Part shown: piece after piece, positions 1 through 8,943 of the stretch
Layout: each line of letters starts with the position of its first letter
Position numbering within the stretch: position 1 is the first letter of the stretch
Assembly: GCF_004570325.1 (NCBI RefSeq)
Contig: NZ_SPQO01000001.1
Location: 248,001-312,000, forward strand
Direction of reading: 5' to 3'
Source: Mycobacterium sp. PS03-16
Lineage (GTDB): Bacteria; Actinomycetota; Actinomycetes; Mycobacteriales; Mycobacteriaceae
Length of the DNA stretch: 64,000 bases
Translations under genes and position numbers: made by a program
Notes under the pieces: generated by a model
Database searches by the model: none
Told to the model about the DNA's origin: nothing
The model's input: the letters and a program-made list of their open reading frames with translations, nothing else

Positions 1-107
1 CGGTCGGCGGCGCCGGACTCGCCCACCCCGAGGTGGGCCAGGCCGTGCCTGCCGGAATCCTCCAGCAGTGCCAGCATGCCGACCGACTCGACCGTGAGTT
101 TCCTCAT
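1..107 (-). CDS. pxpC: 5-oxoprolinase subunit C, N-terminal part
   Basis: This is the first 35 codons of a minus-strand gene that runs off the left edge of the window. The start MRKLTVESVGML followed by LLEDSGRHGLAHLGVG matches the N-terminus of the PxpC/KipA biotin-dependent carboxylase-like family, whose members begin with a short beta strand and then a QDxGR-type motif. The ATG at 107 overlaps the pxpB stop codon (ATGA), so the two genes are almost certainly translationally coupled. In the known pathway PxpC works with PxpA and PxpB to hydrolyse 5-oxoproline (pyroglutamate) to glutamate using ATP. Only the N-terminus is visible, so the integrity of the gene cannot be judged. Confidence 0.8.
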   Translation of the reverse strand, partial: MRKLTVESVGMLALLEDSGRHGLAHLGVGESGAAD

Positions 108-742
108 CGGTCGGCATCCCGGAATCGCACCACCGCGCCGGGGCGCAGGACGGCGGGCGGGTCGGCATCGGGATCCCACAGCACGGCGTCGGTGTGGCCG
201 AGCAGTTGCCAACCGCCGGGAGACACCCGGGGATACACCGCCGAGAAGGCGCCCGCGATGGCGACGGCGCCGGCAGGCACCCGGACGCGCGCCTCGTCGC
301 GCCGGGGGACGTGGAGCCGGGGGTCGCCGCCGACCAGGTACGAGAAGCCCGGCGCGAAGCCGCAGAACGCGACGGTCCAGACACTGCCGGTGTGCGCGGC
401 GATCACCTCGGCGACGGTGAGGCCGGTCAGCGCCGACACGGCGTCCAGATCCTCGCCGTCGTAGTGCACATCGATGACATGCTCGTCGCTCTCGCCGAGC
501 TCCTCGGCGCCGGGTCGAATCCGGCCCAGCGCGGCGCGCACCGCGGACGCGGTCGTCACGTGGGGATCGACGGTGACGAGCAGCGTGGTCAGGCCCGGCA
601 CCACCTCGCGCACACCTGGCAGTTCGGCGACGCGGATCGCGGCGGCCCAGCGGTGCACCGTCCGGTTGTCGTCGAGGTCGAGGAGCCAGGCGTGCTCGCC
701 GCAGGCCCGTAACGCGGGTCGCACGTCAACGCGGGAGGTCAC
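104..742 (-). CDS. pxpB: 5-oxoprolinase subunit B (KipI-like)
   Basis: This 212-aa protein belongs to the PxpB/KipI family, the ATP-dependent 5-oxoprolinase subunit paired with PxpC. The family hallmark is in the C-terminal half: CGFAPGFSYLVGG, then VPAGAVAIAGAFSAVYP and SPGGWQLLGHT, the usual order for this cyclophilin-like domain. Length is normal for the family. It sits between pxpA and pxpC with 4-bp ATGA overlaps on both sides, so all three are expected from one transcript. The older KipI name comes from a Bacillus sporulation-kinase inhibitor. In a mycobacterium the metabolic 5-oxoprolinase role is the better reading. Confidence 0.92.
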   Translation of the reverse strand: MTSRVDVRPALRACGEHAWLLDLDDNRTVHRWAAAIRVAELPGVREVVPGLTTLLVTVDPHVTTASAVRAALGRIRPGAEELGESDEHVIDVHYDGEDLDAVSALTGLTVAEVIAAHTGSVWTVAFCGFAPGFSYLVGGDPRLHVPRRDEARVRVPAGAVAIAGAFSAVYPRVSPGGWQLLGHTDAVLWDPDADPPAVLRPGAVVRFRDADR

Positions 743-1500
743 CGAATGGGAACGAGTTCGACCCCGGCGGCTTCGAGCGCGGCGCGGGTCTTGCGTGCGA
801 TGTCGACGGCGCCGGGGGTGTCGCAGTGCACGAGCAGCGCCTCCGCGGTGACGTTGACCTCGCTGCCGTCATTGGCGGTGAGATGACCCTCCTTGACCAT
901 CTGCACAGCCCGCGCCGACGCGGCGTCGGCATCGGTCAGCAACGCGTTCGGCTCGAGGCGGGACTGCAGCAGACCCTCCGGCGTGTAGGCCCGGTCGACG
1001 AACGCCTCGGCCACCATCCGCAGGCCGGCCTCCTGGCCGAGCCGCCAGACCTCGGTGCCCGGCGACGCGAGAAGTGGCAGATTCCCGCCGTATTCGACCG
1101 CGGCGTCCACGAGTGCCTGCGCGTGTTCGGTGTTCTTGGTGACGACGGTCCACAGCGCGCCGTGGGCGCGGATGAAATCGACCTTGCCGCCTGCCAGTCG
1201 GGCGAACACCTCGAGCGCCCCGATCTGGTAGAGCAGGTCGTCGCGCAGTTCGTCCCCGGGCATCGCGATGTAGCGGCGGCCGAAGCCGTGCAGGTCGCGG
1301 TAGCTCACCTGGGCGCCGATGGCCACCCCGTTCTTGACCGAGATCGCACACGTGCGTCGCATGATGCCCGGGTCGCCGCCGTGGAAGCCGCAGGCGATGT
1401 TCGCGCTGGTGACGATCTCGAGCAGGGCATCGTCGTCACCCAGGCTCCAACGGCCCAGTCCCTCACCGATATCCGTCGTCAACGCTACTTGCGGCGCCAT
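739..1500 (-). CDS. pxpA: 5-oxoprolinase subunit A (LamB/YcsF family)
   Basis: This 253-aa protein is a LamB/YcsF-family PxpA. The N-terminus has the family motif LTTDIGEGLGRW followed by SANIACGFHGGDP, then GAQVSYRD and the acidic/His residues expected of the metal-dependent active site. PxpA opens 5-oxoproline together with PxpB and PxpC. The ATG at 1500 is the first gene position of the operon, and the stop overlaps the pxpB start by 4 bp. The 71-bp gap upstream separates it from a co-oriented LysR gene (start at 2486) that is a plausible local regulator. Confidence 0.93.
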   Translation of the reverse strand: MAPQVALTTDIGEGLGRWSLGDDDALLEIVTSANIACGFHGGDPGIMRRTCAISVKNGVAIGAQVSYRDLHGFGRRYIAMPGDELRDDLLYQIGALEVFARLAGGKVDFIRAHGALWTVVTKNTEHAQALVDAAVEYGGNLPLLASPGTEVWRLGQEAGLRMVAEAFVDRAYTPEGLLQSRLEPNALLTDADAASARAVQMVKEGHLTANDGSEVNVTAEALLVHCDTPGAVDIARKTRAALEAAGVELVPIR

Positions 1501-1571
1501 GGGCCTCCTGCCCTCCTAGGGTCGATGTGCTCCGAGTATCCACCCGCCGGCACGGCCAGGAACAGCACCGG

Positions 1572-2486
1572 TCACTGCAGACGATCGTTCACTGATACTG
1601 CCGATTCTCGGAACTGTGCCTGCAGCGACCGCCGGACCGTGGCGACGGACGGGTCGTCGGCCCGCGCGTGGCGGGTCAGGGTGACCAGCCTGCGCGACCA
1701 GCCGGTCTCCCACCGGACCAGCGACGCGGTCTCGCGCTGCGGGGGCAGTACCAACCGGGGCAGGATGCTGGCGGCGGCGCCCTGGTGGACCACGAGCAGG
1801 AGCAGATTCAGGTCGTGGGACTCGTACTGCACGGCGGGTGTGAAGCCCAAGCCCTGGCAGTGCTGCACCGCCCAGGACCGCGAGGCCGCCCCCACCGGTT
1901 CCAGCGCCCAGGACAGCGTGCGTGCGGTTCTCGCGAACTCACGACTGCCCAGTAAGGACGACGCCACCACGATCTCCAGCGGATCCTCGGTGAGGATCTC
2001 CCGGTGCACATGGCGTGGCACCGCTGGTGTGGCACCGGGATACTCCTCGCTGACCACGAGGTCGAAGTCCCCGGTGAGCAAGGCGGGGACCGCCACCTCG
2101 GGCTCGGATTCGACGAGTTCGACTCGCAGCCCGGGGTGGCGGCGCTGGCAGTCGAGCAGCGCCGGGATGAGTGCGCGGGCGGCGCTCGCGAACGCCGCCA
2201 CCCGGCAGGTGCCCGTGGGTGAGTCCTCCGGTGACCGCAGTTCGGACTGGGCCAGTTCGAGGGCGGCCAGGATGTCGGCGCCCCGCTCCGCGAGTCGCTG
2301 ACCCGCTTCGGTGAGCCGCACACCGCGCCCGATGCGCTCGAGCAGCGCGGCGCCGGCCTCCCGTTCCAGGAGGGCGAGCTGCTGGGAGATGCCCGAGGGG
2401 CTCATGTGCAGGGCGGTGGCCACCGCCGCGATGGTGCCGCGCTGGCTCAGCTCGACGAGGAAGCGCAATCGGCGGACGTCTAGCAT
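1572..2486 (-). CDS. LysR-family transcriptional regulator
   Basis: This 304-aa protein has the LysR layout. An N-terminal winged HTH (residues about 1-60: LDVRRLRFLVELSQRGTIAA, then SPSGISQQLALLE) is followed by a substrate-binding-like effector domain. Length is typical. It lies directly upstream of pxpA in the same orientation with a 71-bp gap, and a plus-strand diaminopropionate ammonia-lyase-like gene starts 106 bp away on its other side. LysR proteins usually control a divergent neighbour, so the 2487-2591 intergenic region may carry its site and the lyase may be its target. The effector is unknown. Confidence 0.9.
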   Translation of the reverse strand: MLDVRRLRFLVELSQRGTIAAVATALHMSPSGISQQLALLEREAGAALLERIGRGVRLTEAGQRLAERGADILAALELAQSELRSPEDSPTGTCRVAAFASAARALIPALLDCQRRHPGLRVELVESEPEVAVPALLTGDFDLVVSEEYPGATPAVPRHVHREILTEDPLEIVVASSLLGSREFARTARTLSWALEPVGAASRSWAVQHCQGLGFTPAVQYESHDLNLLLLVVHQGAAASILPRLVLPPQRETASLVRWETGWSRRLVTLTRHARADDPSVATVRRSLQAQFRESAVSVNDRLQ

Positions 2487-2591
2487 CGCCCGATTCTAGG
2501 GACACTTCAGCATTGCTGCCGGATCGACGGCAGGAATCGGTGGTTTTCCGCCGCGCTGCGCCGTGCCTACTCTCCCTTCAGGAGGTGAGTC

Positions 2592-3644
2592 GTGCTGACG
2601 ACCGAACCGTTTCTGCTCAACCCCCACCGGACTCCCGCCCGGACCGCCGTACCGCGGCAGACCGACGAGATCCGGCGATTCCACGAGACTCTGCCCGGCT
2701 ACGCGGTGACCCCGCTGCTGACGCTGCCTGCGGTCGCCGAGACGCTCGGACTGGGTGCCGTGCTGGTCAAGGACGAGTCGCTGCGACTCGGGTTGCCGGC
2801 GTTCAAGATGCTCGGCGCGTCCTGGGCGGTTCACCGCGCGCTGCAGGGCAGCGATCGCAAGTCGCCCCGCCTCGTCACCGCCACCGACGGCAACCACGGA
2901 CGTGCCGTGGCGCGGATGGCGGCGCTGATGAAGCTGCCGGCCACGATCGTCATTCCCCGGGGTGTCTCCGAGCGGGCCATCGACCTGATCCGGGCCGAAG
3001 GCGCCGAGGTCCGCGTCCTCGACGTGTCGTACGACGACGCCGTCCGGGAGGCCGCCGCGCTGGCCGAGACCGACCCGAATGCGATTCTCGTGCAGGACAC
3101 CTCGTGGCCGGGATACGAGGACGTCCCGCAGTGGATCGTCGACGGATACGCAACGCTCTTCGACGAGGCGGCCGAACAGGCCGTGGAACTGGGGGCGGGG
3201 ATCGACCTCATCATCGTCCCCGCCGGGGTCGGGTCGCTCGCCCACGCTGCGGTGACGTTCGCCCGGTCCCGGTCCGACTGCCGGGTCGTCACCGTCGAAC
3301 CCGACGTCGCGGACTGCATTCGGGCCAGCCTGGCGGCCGGGGCGCTGACCACCGTGCCGACGGGCGAAACCAGCATGGCCGGGCTGAACTGCGGCACCCC
3401 CGCCTATCTCGCCTGGCCGGACCTACAGGAGCACCTCGCCGGCGCTGTCGTCGTCGACGATGAGGCGACCGCGAAGGCCGTCGCCGAACTCGCCGCGCTG
3501 GGGCTCGATGCCGGCCCCTGCGGTGCGGCGAGCCTGGCCGCGCTGAAAATCCTGGCCGGGTTCCCGGCGCGTTCGCAGTTCGGGCTGGGTCCGAGTTCGC
3601 GGATCCTGCTGCTCAACACCGAAGGGGCGAGTGCCAGCGGGTAG
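2592..3644 (+). CDS. Diaminopropionate ammonia-lyase-like PLP enzyme
   Basis: This 350-aa fold-type II PLP enzyme has the diaminopropionate ammonia-lyase signature LPAFKMLGASWAV, with the likely Schiff-base lysine at residue 72. It also has TATDGNHGRAVA, which binds the cofactor phosphate side, and a glycine-rich AGVGSLAHA motif. The family eliminates ammonia from 2,3-diaminopropionate (and often D/L-serine) to give pyruvate. The GTG start is supported by a GGAGGTG ribosome-binding site at 2581-2587. It is divergent from the LysR gene and convergent with the HAD gene 9 bp downstream. Threonine/serine dehydratase activity is the main alternative. Confidence 0.85.
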   Translation: MLTTEPFLLNPHRTPARTAVPRQTDEIRRFHETLPGYAVTPLLTLPAVAETLGLGAVLVKDESLRLGLPAFKMLGASWAVHRALQGSDRKSPRLVTATDGNHGRAVARMAALMKLPATIVIPRGVSERAIDLIRAEGAEVRVLDVSYDDAVREAAALAETDPNAILVQDTSWPGYEDVPQWIVDGYATLFDEAAEQAVELGAGIDLIIVPAGVGSLAHAAVTFARSRSDCRVVTVEPDVADCIRASLAAGALTTVPTGETSMAGLNCGTPAYLAWPDLQEHLAGAVVVDDEATAKAVAELAALGLDAGPCGAASLAALKILAGFPARSQFGLGPSSRILLLNTEGASASG

Positions 3645-3653
3645 CGGCCCTAC

Positions 3654-4340
3654 TCAGCCGAGTGACCTGACGATCGCCGGCAGTTGTTCGAACGAGACCG
3701 CTTGTCGGTCGTGGCTGGGCCGTCCCACATAGATCGCCGCCATCCCCACCCGGCGAGGGCCCTCGACGTCGGCCGCCCAGTTGTCGCCCACGAAAACCGC
3801 GTTGGACGGCTCGATTTCGTACTCCCGGAGCGCGGCGTGGAAGATCTCCCGATGGGGTTTCCGCCAGCCGACGTCGACCGAGGTGACGACACGGCTGATG
3901 GCGTGGTGGAACCCGAACTGCCGGGACATACGCGGAACCAACCGCGGATCGTGGGTGTTGCTGACGATCGCCAGCGTGTGGTCGGCCGCCAGATCGAAGA
4001 CGCACTCCACGGCGCCCGCGGCGGCGGCCACATCTGCGGTCCACGCGTCGAAATACTCGTTGATCAACGTGTCGAAGGCGTCCGAGGTCAGCGGGGGAGA
4101 TCCGATGGAGCGCCAATAGTGTTGTGCGACATCCTGCATCGAGTATTCGCGGCCGGTCCGATGGGCATCGGCGTCGAGATCGTCCCAAACCTTCTGCCAC
4201 TTCGCAATTGACGTGTCCTCGGAGATGTCCACACCCGCGCGCCGCGCGAAAGCCAAGGGCGCATTGTGGATTGCCGGATGTATCGATGGGTCGTAGTCGA
4301 CCAGTGTGCCGAAGAAATCGAAGAACACGTGCGTGACCAC
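3654..4340 (-). CDS. HAD-superfamily hydrolase
   Basis: This 228-aa HAD hydrolase carries motif I FFDFFGTLVDYD at the N-terminus, motif II near VSNTHD, and the conserved lysine and acidic motifs in WRKPHREIF and FVGDNWAADVEG. I chose the GTG at 4340 because an AGAGAGG stretch lies just upstream; an in-frame TTG at 4367 would add nine residues with no homology appearance. In motif I the second position after the nucleophile is Phe rather than the Asp of phosphatases, a variation seen in several HAD subfamilies. Substrate is unknown, though phosphoglycolate-type or nucleotidase-like activity is plausible. Confidence 0.85.
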   Translation of the reverse strand: MVTHVFFDFFGTLVDYDPSIHPAIHNAPLAFARRAGVDISEDTSIAKWQKVWDDLDADAHRTGREYSMQDVAQHYWRSIGSPPLTSDAFDTLINEYFDAWTADVAAAAGAVECVFDLAADHTLAIVSNTHDPRLVPRMSRQFGFHHAISRVVTSVDVGWRKPHREIFHAALREYEIEPSNAVFVGDNWAADVEGPRRVGMAAIYVGRPSHDRQAVSFEQLPAIVRSLG

Positions 4341-4483
4341 AGCTCGCCTCTCTCTAGCTGTGCTCAACAGTACCCAGCAGCATCGCGATCAACCTGAGAC
4401 CGCTGTGCCCCGAGGGCACCGGCAGAGACCCCCTCACATCACGATCGGTGACGTCGCCTCCAGCGGGAAGCTGTGACGACATC

Positions 4484-5302
4484 TCAGAACTGTGAGATGC
4501 CCAGGTCGACTGCGATGGCGGCGGCCGTGACGAATCTCGACTGGTCCGAGGCCAGCCAGCACACGGCGTCTGAGATGTCCTCCGGTTCGGCGATGCCCTC
4601 CGGCAGGAACGGCGTGATCATGTTCATCAGGACCGGATTGGTCTCTGCGGATCTCGTCAGCGCCGTGACCATGTCGCCGCTGCCCATCGGCGTGTTCACG
4701 GCACCGGGATGCAGGCTGTTCACCCGGACGTGGTGGCGGCCGAGTTCCGCGGCGAACGCTCGCGCCATCCCCGTGACCGCATGCTTGCTCGCGGTGTAGT
4801 GCACCATGAACGGCTGCATGTTGATGCCTGCGGCGGAGCTGATGAGAATCACCGATCCGCCGCCGCTGTCGATGACGTGCTGGGCGCCCGCCATCACCGT
4901 GTTCCATGTCCCGGTCACGTTGATGTCCATGACGTCGCGAAATGCGGTCGGAGTGATTTCGTTCCAGGCCGCTGGAATGGTGATGCCGGCATTCGCCACG
5001 ATGACGTTCAGGCCGCCGAGACGAGCGACGCCGTCGTCGACGACCGCGCGCAGGCCGTCCAGGTCTCGAGTGTCCACCGCGGCCGATACCACACGGCGGC
5101 CGTTCTTTTCGATCAGACGGACGGTCTCCGCCAGATCGTCCGGGGTCGGCGAGTCGTACGGCACCTCGGCGGGCAGAGGGCCGGCGAGGTCGACAGCGAT
5201 GATGTCGGCGCCCTCGGCGCTGAGTCTGTCGGCATGGGCGCGACCCTGGCCGCGCGCCGCCCCGGTGATGAGTGCGACCTTGCCGGTGAGTAGCCCTGTC
5301 AC
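4484..5302 (-). CDS. Mycofactocin-type short-chain dehydrogenase (SDR)
   Basis: This 272-aa SDR begins with a GTG and has the NAD-binding motif TGAARGQGRAHA, followed by an extra loop before the second strand. That inserted loop typifies mycofactocin-coupled SDRs with non-exchangeable NAD. The catalytic residues fit: NAG at about residue 93, Ser in ILISSAAG, and YTASK for Tyr/Lys. It ends in the family-typical SRFVTAAAIAVDLGISQF. No mycofactocin biosynthesis gene is visible in the window, so electron transfer to mycofactocin is inferred from family only. The upstream 111-bp gap contains a TCAGCTAGCTAA dyad. Confidence 0.88.
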   Translation of the reverse strand: MTGLLTGKVALITGAARGQGRAHADRLSAEGADIIAVDLAGPLPAEVPYDSPTPDDLAETVRLIEKNGRRVVSAAVDTRDLDGLRAVVDDGVARLGGLNVIVANAGITIPAAWNEITPTAFRDVMDINVTGTWNTVMAGAQHVIDSGGGSVILISSAAGINMQPFMVHYTASKHAVTGMARAFAAELGRHHVRVNSLHPGAVNTPMGSGDMVTALTRSAETNPVLMNMITPFLPEGIAEPEDISDAVCWLASDQSRFVTAAAIAVDLGISQF

Positions 5303-5345
5303 TGGGTCAGCGTCCTTTCGTCGGCAGCCTGCCCAGGTAGTTATA

Positions 5346-5357
5346 TCAGCTAGCTAA
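5346..5357. promoter_or_regulatory. Possible operator, AGCTAGCT dyad
   Basis: An A+T-rich patch upstream of the SDR start contains TCAGCTAGCTAA, a near-perfect palindrome in an otherwise GC-rich gap. Such short dyads upstream of mycobacterial SDR or P450 genes are often TetR sites, but no regulator gene adjoins this one. A similar GAGCTAGCTAA occurs at 33886-33896. Confidence 0.3.
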
Positions 5358-5413
5358 CCGCTCACGCCGAGGCGAGTCCTCAGGTGGTGTCCCGGGTGGT
5401 TTGCGGGCGCATC

Positions 5414-6427
5414 TCACGTATCGAGGTCGGTGATCCCGCCACGCCAGGCGGCGAGGATGTCGTCGACGTGCGCACTTATCTGCTGCCGCGCCTCGTCGCG
5501 ATCCATCCCGGACATGAGCAGATCGTCGTAGTCCGTGTCGACATGGCGGACCGAGGCGGCGACGGCTTGGCGGACGGCGTCCGGAGTCGACGCCCGGCGG
5601 GCGCGCCTGCTCCCGCGCACCGCGGCGTGGTAGGCGATCGCCTCGGCGCGGGCGGTGGGGCAGCCGGGGAACTGCTCGCGGATGGCGTCGGCGAATTCGC
5701 CGCGGATCTGTTGGTCGACGGCGGCCCGGCGGTGCGTGCGTGCGCCGGTGTCCTCGAGGCACTGCCGGGCGGCCGACTCGATGGCGTCCGCTTCCAGCAG
5801 CGTGCCCTGACGCTCGAAGTGACCGCGGCGCAGGTTCCGTTGGAAGACGACGGCGCACAACCGGCTCGCGGCGGTGGCGCGACGGGTCAGGGCGGCATCG
5901 CCGGAGGGCAGGAACACGAGGTGGCCGAGGTCGGCACAGTCCAGGCAGCGGGCGCCGTTCTTGGTCTCGAGGTACAGCTCGCCGTCGCTGTCGCCGCACG
6001 CCGCGCACTCCCAGGCACGGGCGGACATCAGCTGAAGCGGACGTTGTTTCGGCACGTCGGGGGCGGGATGCTCGCCGGCAGCCCAGCGGGTACGGAACAT
6101 GCGCTCGGCGGCGGGCTCGCCGGTGGTGAACCGGCGGCCGCCGTAGTCGGTGTCCCACGGCTGCAGGTTCTGGCTTCGGGCCCAGCTTTGCAGGGCGTCC
6201 AGTGCCGCGGCGACCTGCGCTGGCTCGACGGACACGCAGAGGGACAGGGCGGTGACATGGCCGTAGAACCAGCGGGGGACGTTGGCCTCGGTGAGCCACC
6301 CGAGACCGATCAGGACGTCGAGGGGCGTGACGAACTGCCGCTCGGCCAGTGCGGCTTCGGCGATGCGTGCGACCCGGGTGTCCAGTCCTGCCATGATGTG
6401 CCCGAGACTAATCCGACCCTCCGACAC
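5414..6427 (-). CDS. DUF2293 domain-containing protein
   Basis: This protein has up to 337 aa. The C-terminal part (about residues 225-310) has the DUF2293 pattern IREQFPGCPTARAEAIAYHAA. In the middle, WECAACGDSDGELYLETK then ARCLDCADLGHLVF contains two CxxC pairs that could form a zinc-binding knuckle. The function of DUF2293 is not established; the Cys pairs and basic helices suggest nucleic-acid or protein contacts, but this is inference. The GTG start at 6427 is uncertain: an ATG at 6394 (MAGLDTRVARIAE) is an equally reasonable start. It is co-oriented with the downstream SDR and the upstream transporter. Confidence 0.75.
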   Translation of the reverse strand: MSEGRISLGHIMAGLDTRVARIAEAALAERQFVTPLDVLIGLGWLTEANVPRWFYGHVTALSLCVSVEPAQVAAALDALQSWARSQNLQPWDTDYGGRRFTTGEPAAERMFRTRWAAGEHPAPDVPKQRPLQLMSARAWECAACGDSDGELYLETKNGARCLDCADLGHLVFLPSGDAALTRRATAASRLCAVVFQRNLRRGHFERQGTLLEADAIESAARQCLEDTGARTHRRAAVDQQIRGEFADAIREQFPGCPTARAEAIAYHAAVRGSRRARRASTPDAVRQAVAASVRHVDTDYDDLLMSGMDRDEARQQISAHVDDILAAWRGGITDLDT

Positions 6428-6453
6428 GTCGGATGCGCGTCAAGGCCGAGGGG

Positions 6454-7692
6454 TCAGCTCCACAGTTCGCCCAAGCCGCTCAACGACATCCAGCCGAGAT
6501 AGAGCGTGAGGAGCCACACCGCCAGGCCGACGATCTTGAGCCAGAGTGGGTAGCGATACCCGCCCATCAGGTCCCGGCGCATCCACGCCACCCACACCAC
6601 CACGGTGAAACCGATCGGCAGGATGAGCCCGTTGAAGGCGCCCGCGAACACGAGCAGCGTCACCGGGGCCGCGCCGAGAACAAGGAAGAGGACGGCGCTG
6701 ATCGCGATGAAACCGACCGTCAGCAGGTTCTGCCGGCGGCGCGGGGTGGTGGACTTCGTCAGGAACGACACCGACGTGTAGGCGGCGCCGATCACCGAGG
6801 TGATCGCGGCCGCCCACAGGATGACCCCGAAGAGCACCGTGCCGACGGTGCCCAACGCGGCCTCGAACGCCGACGCGGTGGGGTTGTCCTCGGCGAGTGC
6901 GACACCGCCTGCGGTCACGCCGAGGATCGCCAGGAAGAGCAGTGCCCGCATCACGCCCGTGACGGCGATCCCGTACACCGAGGCGCGGGTGATCCGCCCG
7001 ACGTTCGCCGGCCCGGTGATGCCGGTGTCGAGCAGGCGGTGGGCGCCCGCATAGGTGATGTAGCCGCCCACGGTCCCGCCGACGATCGTGGTGATGGCGA
7101 GGAAGTCGATGGTGTCGGGCAGCACCGCATTGCGCAGTGCCTCACCGAGCGGCGGCCGCGACACGATCGCCGTGTAGGCGGTCATCGCGATCATCCCGGC
7201 GCCCAGCACGACGACGATCCGGTCCAGCGCGACGCCCGCTCGTTTGCTCAGGAAGATGGCGACCGCGATCAGTGCGGAGACCGCGCCGCCAATCCGGGGG
7301 TCGAGCCCGAACATCGCGTCGGTGCCGAGCCCGGCGCCGCTGACGTTGCCGATGTTGAAGACCAGTCCGCCCACGACCACCAGGCCGGCCAGCGCGTACC
7401 CGACGCCGGGCAGGACCCGGTTGCCGAGTTCGTGGGCGCGGACCTCCGACACGCCGATCACCCGCCACACGTTCATCTGGACGGCGAAGTCGATGAGGAT
7501 CGAGGCGAGGATCGCGAAAGCGAAGGCAGCGCCGAGTTTGACGGTGAAGTCCGTTGTCTGCGTGATGAATCCGGGGCCGATCGCGCTGGTGGCCATGAGG
7601 AACATCGCGCCGAGCAGTGCCGTCCGCGCCGATTCTGGCTTTGCGGTGTCCTTGGCGGTCAGTTCCTGCGCGGGGTCCCCGGACTTGTCCAT
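6454..7692 (-). CDS. NRAMP-family-like transporter (YcsG type)
   Basis: This 412-aa protein has about 11 hydrophobic segments and belongs to the NRAMP/YcsG branch (AIGPGFITQT in the first membrane segment, GGYITYAGAHRL in the middle). The canonical metal-binding DPGN and MPH motifs of true Mn/Fe NRAMP transporters are absent. In Bacillus the YcsG protein is encoded beside the 5-oxoprolinase genes, and here pxpABC lies about 5 kb away, so transport of oxoproline or a related organic substrate is a reasonable hypothesis. ATG 7692 is preferred over a GTG five codons upstream because a GAGGA element sits eight bases before it. Confidence 0.8.
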   Translation of the reverse strand: MDKSGDPAQELTAKDTAKPESARTALLGAMFLMATSAIGPGFITQTTDFTVKLGAAFAFAILASILIDFAVQMNVWRVIGVSEVRAHELGNRVLPGVGYALAGLVVVGGLVFNIGNVSGAGLGTDAMFGLDPRIGGAVSALIAVAIFLSKRAGVALDRIVVVLGAGMIAMTAYTAIVSRPPLGEALRNAVLPDTIDFLAITTIVGGTVGGYITYAGAHRLLDTGITGPANVGRITRASVYGIAVTGVMRALLFLAILGVTAGGVALAEDNPTASAFEAALGTVGTVLFGVILWAAAITSVIGAAYTSVSFLTKSTTPRRRQNLLTVGFIAISAVLFLVLGAAPVTLLVFAGAFNGLILPIGFTVVVWVAWMRRDLMGGYRYPLWLKIVGLAVWLLTLYLGWMSLSGLGELWS

Positions 7693-7849
7693 GTGTCGTG
7701 TCCTCACGCGTCGTTACTCGGCTGGAGGTGCGGCAACGATCACCCCCATCGCGTGGAGTCGATGATCATTCGCGCACATCAGTGTGACACCGGATGCCCG
7801 GTATTTCGTTGGTTACTCAGCCGCACGCGGCCCGCCCATCCACAGCAAG

Positions 7850-8821
7850 TCAGTACGCAGAGAGCGCCTTCGCCCGCCGGACGATCCGGTCGATCAGCCG
7901 GTCGTCGATGTCGAAGTCGAGGATCACCGGATCGGCCTTCACGGTCCCACGGGCATGCCGCATCATCTCCGGCATCTCGCCGACCCGTTCGACGAACTCG
8001 TCGATGAAGGCGCCGTAGCTCTGCAGCGGCATGTCGGCCAGCCGGGCGCAGTCGCGGATGACGTCGGCGTACGGTCCGGACGTGGTGGCGCCGCGACACA
8101 TCTCGGACACCCCCAGGAAACGGTCGTGATAGTCCATCAGCCGGTTGGCGACCTGCAGAACCGCATCGGCATCGACCACGCTCTCGTCCTCGCCGCGGTA
8201 GTCGAACGTGGCGGCGAACGCCGGCGCCGACAGGAAGCTCTCGACCTCCTCGGCGAGTCGCATCATGTCGTCCATCCGGTCGACGACGAAGTGACCCACC
8301 GCCCGGCCACTGCACAGGTGCGGACCCGTCGCGGTCATGAAGCCGAGCGCACTGTCACGCAACCGTGCCATCAGCGGCCGCCGCCGCTGGACGAGCACGG
8401 ACGCGAATGCCGCCCACCGCCAGCATGGCGGCTTCTCGGTCACCAACCGTTGCAGGTCCGCCGGGGTGGACGCGACGGTGGCCACCTCCGACGGGTCGAC
8501 CGGCGGATCGTCAGCAGCCCCGTCGGCCACCGCCAACGACTCCATCGCGGTCGCGCCGTCCGGCCCGTAGACGCCGCGGCTGTCCCCCCGCAACGTCCAC
8601 CGGTGCTGTTGCTCGGCCCGCTGCGCCACCTCGGCGTCACGCTCGGCCGCGGCGAGGCTGCGCTCGTGCATGCGCCGCGACACCGCCACCACGGCAACAA
8701 CACTCGCCACCACGGCGGCGCCGGCGACGATCCACCAGAAGTACTCGACCACCAGACCGAGCAACACCAGCGCGGCGAAGACGCTGCCGAATCCGGCGCC
8801 GCCACTTCGACGATCCCCCAT
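7850..8821 (-). CDS. Conserved membrane-anchored hypothetical protein
   Basis: This 323-aa protein has two closely spaced hydrophobic helices near the N-terminus (about residues 12-48), a charged, likely coiled stretch (MHERSLAAAERDAEVAQRAE), and then a cytoplasmic helical domain of about 240 residues. I recognise no catalytic motif and do not recognise the family beyond a mycobacterial hypothetical. Codon use is consistent with a real gene, and the ATG at 8821 faces the plus-strand gene starting at 8944. The 141-bp gap downstream (7708-7849) holds no recognisable feature. Confidence 0.65.
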   Translation of the reverse strand: MGDRRSGGAGFGSVFAALVLLGLVVEYFWWIVAGAAVVASVVAVVAVSRRMHERSLAAAERDAEVAQRAEQQHRWTLRGDSRGVYGPDGATAMESLAVADGAADDPPVDPSEVATVASTPADLQRLVTEKPPCWRWAAFASVLVQRRRPLMARLRDSALGFMTATGPHLCSGRAVGHFVVDRMDDMMRLAEEVESFLSAPAFAATFDYRGEDESVVDADAVLQVANRLMDYHDRFLGVSEMCRGATTSGPYADVIRDCARLADMPLQSYGAFIDEFVERVGEMPEMMRHARGTVKADPVILDFDIDDRLIDRIVRRAKALSAY

Positions 8822-8861
8822 GGCGACACGGTAGGAGACGGCACCGACAACTCCTCGCCGA

Positions 8862-8873
8862 CCGACATGTCGG
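8862..8873. promoter_or_regulatory. Perfect 12-bp palindrome between divergent genes
   Basis: CCGACATGTCGG lies midway between two divergently transcribed hypothetical genes. It is perfectly symmetric, so a dimeric regulator could bind, but it is short and could be chance in GC-rich DNA. Confidence 0.25.
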
Positions 8874-8943
8874 ACCCCCGGTTCAGACTCCGATCAACCG
8901 ACGCGGCGCAGCGGAGTTTCGCGTCCGACGAATTGGGGGCGGT

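Noticed and set aside
826..2301. 491-codon plus-strand frame opposite pxpA and LysR
   Set aside because: It spans two convincing minus-strand genes and has no domain-like sequence.
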